DNA of 5,059 bases, from assembly GCA_019410445.1 (NCBI GenBank), contig DXSO01000137.1:1-5059 (forward strand). The letters run 5' to 3'. Each line of letters opens with the position of its first letter. Within the stretch, counting starts at the first letter, position 1. The notes beneath the pieces are model-generated. The model had not been told where the DNA came from. It did not search any database and saw only the letters and a list, made by a program, of their open reading frames with translations. The position numbers and the translations under genes are program-made. This DNA comes from Sutterella sp. (lineage in GTDB: Bacteria; Pseudomonadota; Gammaproteobacteria; Burkholderiales; Burkholderiaceae_F). Shown here in pieces: positions 1 to 4,739 of this stretch.

Positions 1-700
1 GCACTACGCCGCGTGTAGCACGCAGATACTTGACTCTGCCGGAATCCTTCTTCGGGAAGCGGTAGTTTTCGCGAACCTGTAGGCCGACGACGGCTCCGTC
101 CTTGCTGCGGATGATGTGTTCGACGTAAACGCGGTTTTTAAGCGGAATGCCAAGCTTCTTGCAGTAGTCGATTTCTTTGGTGACGATGCCCGAGCCTGAA
201 CCGTTCTTGGTCGTCACATAGCGAGGAACGCTGTGTCCGCCTTCCTGACCGATGGCGTCCGGCAGGAATTCAACGCCGAGCGTCTTGACGCACCATTCGT
301 AATTGGACAAGGCGTGTTCGGCAAGGAGACGAACCTTCTTTTTGTCATTGAGGTAGCCGCCGGCAACCAGAATGTCTTTTTCAAGCAGATCGACCGAATC
401 TTCAATCTTGTGCGCTTTCTGTTGCGGGCAGCCGGTTGCGGTCAGAATGCCGCCGTTGATGATCGAGTTGCCGCCGAAAGACACCATCTTCTCAAGGACG
501 ACAACGTTTGCACCTGCCTGCTTGGCTTCAATTGCGGCGGCAAGTCCTGCAAACCCGGAACCAACGACGATGACGTCATAGGTTTCGTCCCATTTGACGG
601 ACTCGTTTACCGTGTGGGCGGACAATGATGCCGTTGCGAGCGCTGCACCGCCTGCAATGGAACCGGCGATAAAACTGCGGCGAGAGATGGAATTAGACAT
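1..700 (-). CDS. Tat-exported FAD-dependent reductase, flavocytochrome c / fumarate reductase family (N-terminal part, truncated by window edge)
   Basis: Seen: an open frame from ATG (698-700) to base 2 with no stop, 233 codons, continuing outside the window. A good Shine-Dalgarno (AGAGGAG on the minus strand, 707-713) sits 6 bases before the ATG. Residues 4-12 hold a twin-arginine signal (S-R-R-S-F-I) followed by an Ala/Gly-rich segment to about residue 28. The dinucleotide-binding fold begins at about residue 41, with G-S-G-F-A-G-L at 47-53 and the ribose-binding acidic residue E70, then G-G-N-S at 76-79 and N-G-G at 82-84. A G-G-H-S-V-P-R block (154-160) lies where this family carries substrate-site residues. 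Family knowledge: such enzymes reduce fumarate, urocanate or related enoates in the periplasm, using FAD. There is no CxxCH heme site in the visible part, so electrons must come from a partner. The substrate cannot be told from this fragment. It is transcribed divergently from the Fe-S/cytochrome b operon, a likely partner. About half of the usual length is visible. Confidence 0.92.
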   Translation of the reverse strand, partial: MSNSISRRSFIAGSIAGGAALATASLSAHTVNESVKWDETYDVIVVGSGFAGLAAAIEAKQAGANVVVLEKMVSFGGNSIINGGILTATGCPQQKAHKIEDSVDLLEKDILVAGGYLNDKKKVRLLAEHALSNYEWCVKTLGVEFLPDAIGQEGGHSVPRYVTTKNGSGSGIVTKEIDYCKKLGIPLKNRVYVEHIIRSKDGAVVGLQVRENYRFPKKDSGRVKYLRATRGVV

Positions 701-966
701 AAAGAACTCCTCTTGTAAAACATTGATGAAACAGAGGTGATTCGGGAGGAAGCTTCTGAATGCCTGAAGGTGTTGCTTTCAACGCCCGGGTGGGATTTCC
801 GAAGATCGGTGTTGAAGCCGGTCGAAGCGGAAAAATGCAGGAAAACACCTTTAAGCTGATCGATATTCGTCCAAAAGTTTGCTGACAAAACAATCCGCTG
901 CTTCAGGAAAAGTATCGCACTCCATTTTGTAAAAGAATTGCTTTGGATCAAAAAACTGTAAAAATG

Positions 967-984
967 CTAGGCAAAACATCCTAG
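967..984. repeat. Short inverted repeat CTAGG-N8-CCTAG, possible operator
   Basis: Perfect 5-base arms separated by 8 bases in AT-rich sequence, in the middle of the divergent intergenic region. The 18-base span and roughly 13-base centre-to-centre spacing of the arms would suit a dimeric regulator. No known regulator consensus is recognised. An arm this short can arise by chance. Confidence 0.25.
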
Positions 985-1120
985 TTCAAATTGCTGAGAA
1001 CAAACTGCTGCCCAAAACCGTGTCGGTAAACCGTTCGGAGGATGGTGCAGTCGAAAAAAGCGTCTCAGGTTCGGAGATAAAAAAGCGAATAAAACAGGAA
1101 ATCCATCATTTCCCGGTCTC

Positions 1121-1133
1121 ACACTGAAAGTGT
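1121..1133. repeat. Short inverted repeat ACACT-GAA-AGTGT
   Basis: Perfect 5-base arms with a 3-base centre, about 75 bases upstream of the rightward -35 box. It could be a regulator half-site pair or a small hairpin. Chance is a fair alternative because the arms are short. Confidence 0.25.
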
Positions 1134-1205
1134 CACGAGTGTTTCAAGCACAAAAACAAGCACGGCAGTCAGGAGTGCATAGGCAAGAGACGGCAACGAG
1201 GCGCA

Positions 1206-1234
1206 TTGAAAGTCGGTCAAGCTCGCCGCATAAT
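1206..1234 (+). promoter_or_regulatory. Sigma70-type promoter of the Fe-S/cytochrome b operon
   Basis: The -35 box TTGAAA (1206-1211) matches the consensus at 5 of 6 bases. The -10 box CATAAT (1229-1234) also matches 5 of 6, and the spacer is the optimal 17 bases. The expected start of transcription is near A1241, only about 17 bases before the GTG at 1258 and 32 before the ATG at 1273. The position directly before the operon and the ideal spacing make this the best promoter in the window. Confidence 0.7.
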
Positions 1235-1257
1235 TTTGTGATACGTCATTTGTATTT

Positions 1258-2244
1258 GTGAAACGCTCGTTTATGGATCGTCGAAAATTATTTTTGAATA
1301 CGGCGCGCGGCGGTGCTTTTTTAGCCGCAGGGCTGATGACCGCGCAGGCTCAGGCGGCTCGCAAAGCTTCTCTGGCTCAAGCCCAGCGTATTACGATCAT
1401 TGATCTTGATTGCTGTGACGGATGCGCCGACCGAACTGTTCCGGAATGTGTGGCGGCATGCCGAAAACGCAATGAAGCGCGGTATCCGGAGCCGAAGAAA
1501 CCGCTTTCGCCGTATTGGCCGCAGAAGATCTTTGAAGATTTCTCAGAAGAGCGCGACCGCATCGACCGACTGACGCCCTACAACTGGATATTCGTTCAGA
1601 GAATCGAAGTCAACGGCCGTGTTGTTTTCGCACCGCGCCGCTGCATGCACTGTTTTGATGCACCCTGCCGGAAGCTTTGCCCGTTCGGAGCCATCGACAA
1701 GACGGACGAAGGAGCCACGAAAATCGATGAACGCGTTTGCTTCGGCGGCGCAAAATGCAGGGATGTCTGTCCTTGGGGGATTCCGCAGCGACAGGCCGGC
1801 GTGGGCATTTACCTGAATGTCGCACCCAAGTTTGCCGGCGGCGGCGTGATGTACAAGTGTGACGGATGTGCGGATCGGGAGCCCGGCACGAAACCGGCCT
1901 GTGTCGGAGTCTGCCCGAAGGGCGCCATGCACTTTGGCACTTATGACGAAATGCTCGCAAAGCTCGAGGCGATTTCCCAAGGGCGCTTCGTGTATGGACG
2001 AAAGGAAAACGGCGGCACGGCGACGTGGTACGTAAGCAGTGTCCCGTTTGAAATGATTGAGCAGGCGCTTATCCAAAGCAGGGGAGCGAAAGCGCCTCAG
2101 GGCGAGCCGGGATTCATGCCGGCGCAGTCGCAGCTCGATCAAAGCAAGGTGTTGGCGGGCGTTACTCTTGCCGCTCCGGTCATTGCGTTGGGCGGCGCAT
2201 TGGCACTTCGCAAACGCCGCGGGGATAAGGGAGACGAGTCATGA
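1258..2244 (+). CDS. Periplasmic 4Fe-4S ferredoxin subunit with C-terminal membrane anchor (FdnH/HybA-like electron-transfer protein)
   Basis: Seen: 328 residues from GTG 1258. A twin-arginine signal is present (D-R-R-K-L-F-L at 7-13, hydrophobic run to about 30, A-Q-A near 31-33). Four cysteine motifs follow: C53-x2-C56-x7-C64-x3-C68; C129-x2-C132-x4-C137-x3-C141-P; C161-x5-C167-x3-C171-P; C201-x2-C204-x10-C215-x3-C219-P. One hydrophobic helix lies near 298-317, ending in R-K-R-R, so the C-terminus would face the cytoplasm. Family knowledge: proteins like FdnH and HybA pass electrons between a cytochrome b and a catalytic subunit through four Fe-S clusters. The third motif has Gly164 where a cysteine normally sits, so that cluster may be [3Fe-4S] or be absent. 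The start is uncertain: neither GTG 1258 nor ATG 1273 has a Shine-Dalgarno. The ATG would keep the whole Tat signal. The gene overlaps the cytochrome b gene by ATGA. No molybdopterin subunit lies nearby. Confidence 0.9.
   Translation: MKRSFMDRRKLFLNTARGGAFLAAGLMTAQAQAARKASLAQAQRITIIDLDCCDGCADRTVPECVAACRKRNEARYPEPKKPLSPYWPQKIFEDFSEERDRIDRLTPYNWIFVQRIEVNGRVVFAPRRCMHCFDAPCRKLCPFGAIDKTDEGATKIDERVCFGGAKCRDVCPWGIPQRQAGVGIYLNVAPKFAGGGVMYKCDGCADREPGTKPACVGVCPKGAMHFGTYDEMLAKLEAISQGRFVYGRKENGGTATWYVSSVPFEMIEQALIQSRGAKAPQGEPGFMPAQSQLDQSKVLAGVTLAAPVIALGGALALRKRRGDKGDES
2227..2233 (+). promoter_or_regulatory. Ribosome binding site of the cytochrome b gene, inside the upstream gene
   Basis: AAGGGAG lies 7 bases before the ATG at 2241, within the last codons of the Fe-S gene. 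With the ATGA overlap this points to translational coupling of the two subunits. It contrasts with the upstream gene, which has no visible Shine-Dalgarno. Confidence 0.7.
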
Positions 2245-2879
2245 AGCGCGTGTATCGGCAAAGTTTGCGAAACCGTGTGGTGCACTGGGGAATCGCCCTG
2301 TCGTGCTTCGGTTTGATTTTTACGGGCATTCTGCAGATGCCGGTGGCAAAGCGCTACGGGCTCAATGCGTTGGGTGAGTGGACGACCGACTACTTTGCAA
2401 CGCTGCCGCTGCACTATGCGTTCGGCATCGTGTTTACGGTGCTGTGCGTTTTTCACCTGCTTGTGCATGCGCTTGAAGGAGACTTCGACATCGTTCCGAA
2501 AAAAGGGGACCTTAAAAAGAGCATTGACGTCATCAAAGCCATGCTGACGGGGGCTGAGGAGCCGCCATCGGAAAAATATCTTCCTGAACAGCGTTTGGCC
2601 TGGGCGGGGTTTGTCGCGGCTTTTGCGCTCGTCATCGTGACGGGGTGGCTTAAAACACTTAAAAATCTGGCAGGCTGGGACTTGTCGGATCCGATGCTTT
2701 TTTGGCTTGCCCAGCTTCACAATCTGGGCATGGCACTGACGATCGTTTTGTTCATTGGGCACATGGCCGCCTTCGCCTTCAAACCGAATCGGGCATTGCT
2801 GCCGGCCATGATGGACGGGACGGTTGATGCCGACTATGCGGCGCATCGACACCCCTTGTGGAAGCCGCGGAAGCAATAA
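2241..2879 (+). CDS. Di-heme membrane cytochrome b subunit (formate dehydrogenase gamma / FdnI-like)
   Basis: Seen: 212 residues with four hydrophobic segments, about 13-33, 58-78, 117-137 and 153-178. Histidines fall where the FdnI type places its heme ligands: H15 in an R-x-x-H-W context at the start of helix 1, H58 at the start of helix 2, and H160 and H174 in helix 4, 14 apart as in E. coli FdnI. H72 and H76 are further candidates in helix 2. The length is close to that of FdnI (about 217). Family knowledge: this subunit carries two b hemes across the inner membrane and exchanges electrons with the quinone pool. ATG 2241 overlaps the TGA of the Fe-S gene and has its own Shine-Dalgarno, so the two are almost certainly made together as a complex. 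The operon ends here with a terminator 26 bases downstream. The catalytic partner is not in the operon. A hydrogenase-type or thiosulfate-reductase-type cytochrome b is an alternative label for the same fold. Confidence 0.88.
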   Translation: MKRVYRQSLRNRVVHWGIALSCFGLIFTGILQMPVAKRYGLNALGEWTTDYFATLPLHYAFGIVFTVLCVFHLLVHALEGDFDIVPKKGDLKKSIDVIKAMLTGAEEPPSEKYLPEQRLAWAGFVAAFALVIVTGWLKTLKNLAGWDLSDPMLFWLAQLHNLGMALTIVLFIGHMAAFAFKPNRALLPAMMDGTVDADYAAHRHPLWKPRKQ

Positions 2880-2904
2880 GCAGGTCGCGAGAGGTTTTTT
2901 TGAG

Positions 2905-2948
2905 AACGCGGTGCTTTCCTTCGAGAAAGGGGCATCGCGTTTTTTCTT
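2905..2948 (+). terminator. Rho-independent terminator of the Fe-S/cytochrome b operon
   Basis: A long hairpin begins with AACGCG (2905-2910) pairing with CGCGTT (2936-2941). The lower stem is about 10 base pairs with one G-T. A small bulge, then CCTT/AAGG, close a short loop around 2922-2926. The T-run TTTTTT (2940-2945) followed by CTT comes directly after. It lies 26 bases after the cytochrome b stop codon, as expected for the end of a two-gene transcript. Confidence 0.85.
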
Positions 2949-3537
2949 AAGTTTCTCGGGAAAGTCGATTGGTTTGGATCAATCGGCAAGCAGACAACTG
3001 CGATCAGTACGGAAGAACATATCAATGTTTACGACTCACGCGTCGGCTTGTGCTGATGCAAAGTACGCGGTTCAAGTCTTACCATCGAGCGACAGACTTT
3101 GGGTTGCCGCAAGAAGTCGCACGAAGTCAATGTGATCCAGTGGATTACCTTATGGTCGGCAAGTTCTTTTTCCTCTCCCGTGGCAAACGGATTGACAAAG
3201 GGATTCATAGTTGTTTGGCGTCTGAGCAAGATCTTAGTGTCGAATGTTGTGATATTTATTGATCTGCATTGAAGCGCTTCTCCGTGTTTGCGGGTGATGT
3301 GCTTTATCCTTGGTATTCTTGTTGGGGCAGTACGGCTTTCGAGAGCAACTGAACGCGTATCGGGAGGCGCTTTTGCTACGAGAGTGCAATTCTCTGGCCT
3401 GTAGTTTGCCGCCCTCGGTTTCAGGTCGTATATCAAGTCTCACAAGATCGACTACGTGTGACAGAATGGACACTGTAGCCGTGTTGCCAAGGATGTACGA
3501 TCTCAGATACAAAAAATGCTCAAGATAGGTTGCTTCG
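2949..3537. other. Gene-poor stretch between operon terminator and antitoxin gene
   Basis: I see no gene I can support in these 589 bases. Open frames exist on both strands, but none shows a family motif, a ribosome binding site or a convincing start, and they overlap one another. A short inverted repeat (CGATTG-N8-CAATCG, 2966-2985) follows the terminator. An imperfect repeat at 3452-3478 lies before the antitoxin. The stretch may include remnants of lost genes, given the decay seen further right, but nothing here can be named. Confidence 0.4.
3452..3478. promoter_or_regulatory. Imperfect palindrome upstream of antitoxin, possible autoregulatory operator
   Basis: CTACGTGT (3452-3459) pairs with ACACTGTAG (3470-3478), with one bulged base and a 10-base centre, about 60 bases before the antitoxin start. 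Phd/YefM antitoxins repress their own promoters by binding palindromes, and those of P1 phd and of yefM have GTGT/ACAC or TGTACA cores. A TGTACG at 3494-3499 resembles the latter. A weak promoter, TTGCCA (3484-3489), 18 bases, TACAAA, lies between the palindrome and the gene. The operator role is inference. Confidence 0.3.
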
Positions 3538-3759
3538 ATGCTCGAAAAAACTTTGTCTGAAGCGAGAAAAGATCTGTCACGCATCGTTGCCGATTGCGCC
3601 AAAAACGAAGTTGCCGTCATCACGGTGCGCGGCAAGTCGGCAGCGTATTTGATTTCCTCCGCCCATTATGAATCCATGAAAGAAGGCGCTTTCCAAAATG
3701 AGATGGAGTCGATTTTCAACGAATTCGACTCTCTGTTTAAGGCGTTGTCGAATAAGTGA
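3538..3759 (+). CDS. Phd/YefM-family type II antitoxin, intact
   Basis: Seen: 73 residues starting at ATG 3538, with a weak AGATAGG (3523-3529) 8 bases upstream. The N-terminal half follows the Phd/YefM pattern: an S-E-A-R-K-D-L block at residues 7-13, then V-A-V-I-T-V-R-G-K-S-A-A-Y-L-I-S at 25-40 and a Y-E-S-M segment after it. Family knowledge: this half dimerises and binds operator DNA, and the C-terminal tail (here about 45-73, acidic with hydrophobic residues) wraps and blocks the toxin. The length is typical (about 70-90). The next frame, starting 2 bases after the stop, is a disrupted Doc toxin, so this is the antitoxin of a phd-doc type pair whose toxin has died. It may still act as a repressor or neutralise related Doc/Fic toxins elsewhere in the genome. 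The family assignment is firm. Any present function is inference. Confidence 0.85.
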   Translation: MLEKTLSEARKDLSRIVADCAKNEVAVITVRGKSAAYLISSAHYESMKEGAFQNEMESIFNEFDSLFKALSNK

Positions 3760-3761
3760 TC

Positions 3762-4113
3762 ATGTTTCTGCTTAAAGGGTCTAAAGATTCAGGATTTGGT
3801 TCTGCATCGCTACGTAGGATGCATTGGATATCTTGATCTGGAACGTGTTTCGGCACTAATTTCACGGATACGCAATTATGAGCTCTAAGAGGGACTGTCC
3901 GATGTTTTTGCTCTGGCGGTTATGTTTTGGGGCTCTATCTCGAAATGACGTGTGTTTGCTGACGGAAACAAAAGAACGGCGGTTGCCGTCTGTTTTCTGT
4001 GTTTTAGACACACTGGAGTAGTTCTTTACAACAGACCTGACTTTGAGGTGACCTCAAACTGGATGACAGCGGCGGTACTTGCCGAATATCTTCGATCTCA
4101 CTTTGCCAACTAA
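3762..4113 (+). pseudogene. Disrupted Doc (Fic-fold) toxin gene of a phd-doc type module
   Basis: Seen: the frame that ends in TAA 4111-4113 reads as a Doc protein over about 113 codons. It opens with L-K-G-L-K-I-Q-D-L (from 3772), then an L-I-S-R-I-R-N-Y-E-L segment, D-V-F-A-L-A, and S-I-S-K, followed by the Fic-type motif V-F-A-D-G-N-K-R-T-A at 3952-3981 and a C-terminal helix region. It is broken by TAA at 3886-3888 and TGA at 3946-3948. The likely start, ATG 3762, is in another frame, so a one-base shift lies near 3772-3784. The catalytic His expected just before V-F-A-D-G-N-K-R is Arg (CGT 3949-3951). The stretch between I-G and the R-V-S-A-L segment is shorter than in P1 Doc, suggesting a small deletion. 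Family knowledge: Doc phosphorylates elongation factor EF-Tu and is neutralised by Phd. No active toxin can be made from this copy. Confidence 0.85.
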
Positions 4114-4124
4114 TTTTCATTTCA

Positions 4125-4460
4125 ATGCCGCGGAGACACTTAATACCAGCGGAGGAAATTGGTATCTCCATGGTTTGGGAGACACCATGTGCTGAATACT
4201 TTGAATATCACTGTTCCTGCGGGGGTATTCACAGTCTTGCAACGCAGAATCAGTCGCTGTTTTTTTTTGCGTTTCGGAAGATAGGGCATAAACGACTTGT
4301 TTGAGTTAGGGGTTTATCGCTCGAAGAAATATCAGAACTCGTTGAAGAGAATGTTCGTAAGGACGTGCCTCTATTTTATGTAGAAAGAGTGGAGAGGGTG
4401 CGCTCAGTTACTAAAGTCAATGGGAGCTCTTGTTGGAAACGCTCTGATATCACAGTATGA
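4125..4460 (+). pseudogene. Unidentified reading frame with one internal stop, probably a decayed small gene
   Basis: Seen: one frame runs from ATG 4125 to TGA 4458-4460, about 110 codons, broken only by TGA at 4302-4304. The first part (59 codons) has a charged, protein-like N-terminus and a Y-H-C-S-C-G-G segment that resembles half of a zinc ribbon. The second part (51 codons) has an amphipathic L-S-L-E-E-I-S-E-L-V-E-E-N segment and ends W-K-R-S-D-I-T-V. There is no Shine-Dalgarno before 4125. I do not recognise the family. It starts 11 bases after the doc remnant and on the same strand, so it may have been a third gene of that transcript. A run of nine T (4260-4268) just before the stop is a likely site of slippage. 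A chance open frame remains possible. Confidence 0.35.
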
Positions 4461-4739
4461 CGTTTTTTAATAATGGACTTAAGCTGAACCTGAAACGACA
4501 GATTAGATCGCTCAATGAGCTTTTAGTGGTTGTCTAATTCGTTTTCCGATGGAGTGAAAAATTCCAATTTCAGTACAGTAATCAGCTCTATGTTGAAATG
4601 AATATGAAAACAAAGTATCCATTGCTCGACATCTTGTGTGAACGTATTATTCTCAATCTTTTTTGAAATTCACAAATGAACTCACTATCAAGAATAAAAT
4701 TCCGAGCTATTGAAGGATATTAAATTATTCATTTTTGCA
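4461..4739. other. AT-rich stretch without a supportable gene
   Basis: No gene can be supported. One plus frame from ATG 4457 reads 26 codons to TAA 4535-4537, and then 42 more codons to TGA 4664-4666. This could be debris of the same lost gene as 4125-4460 after a frameshift, but it carries no motif. AT content rises clearly toward 4740. Confidence 0.4.

Larger units (their letters stand above)
701..1257. other. Divergent intergenic region between flavoprotein and Fe-S/cytochrome b operon
   Basis: This 557-base stretch has no convincing gene on either strand. It contains the ribosome binding site of the leftward flavoprotein gene (707-713), a strong rightward promoter (1206-1234), and two short inverted repeats: CTAGG-N8-CCTAG at 967-984 and ACACT-GAA-AGTGT at 1121-1133. 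A weak leftward promoter candidate is TTGATC (951-946), 16 bases, CAAAAT (929-924). If that is used, the flavoprotein mRNA has a leader of over 200 bases. Its length and the two repeats suggest shared regulation of the two divergent units, but I recognise no specific regulator site and no clear FNR box. Confidence 0.5.

Noticed and set aside
607..951. Minus-strand frame of 114 codons overlapping the flavoprotein start
   Set aside because: It covers the promoter region and the flavoprotein's Tat signal in another frame, has no ribosome binding site and no protein-like pattern.
1543..2142. Long antisense frame (199 codons) across the Fe-S gene
   Set aside because: Shadow of a GC-rich real gene, whose cysteine motifs are on the plus strand.
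2139..2876. Antisense frame of 245 codons across the cytochrome b gene
   Set aside because: Shadow frame; the plus strand encodes four helices with correctly placed histidines.
942..2982. Shared 10-base string TTTGGATCAA at 942-951 and 2973-2982
   Set aside because: Short, not extended on either side, and not a recognised regulator box; probably chance.
3068..3080. GGTTCAAGTC resembling a tRNA T-loop
   Set aside because: The flanking bases do not form a T-stem, and no acceptor or anticodon arm can be drawn.
3029..3436. Minus-strand frame of 135 codons in the gene-poor stretch
   Set aside because: Part of it reads fairly protein-like, but it has no ribosome binding site, no recognisable motif and competes with other frames. 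Not enough to call.
3310..3528. Plus-strand frame of 72 codons ending 9 bases before the antitoxin
   Set aside because: It would place a gene over the putative antitoxin promoter and operator, and it has no ribosome binding site or motif.
3234..3635. Minus-strand frame of 133 codons overlapping the antitoxin
   Set aside because: Overlaps a recognised gene on the other strand and shows no family features.
4161..4186. Hairpin with nine-base arms (GGTATCTCC / GGAGACACC), one mismatch
   Set aside because: No T-run follows and it lies inside a possible reading frame, so it is not called a terminator.
4457..4666. Plus-strand frame with one stop after the unidentified pseudogene
   Set aside because: In AT-rich DNA, frames this short arise by chance. 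There is no motif, and continuity with 4125-4460 needs a frameshift I cannot prove.
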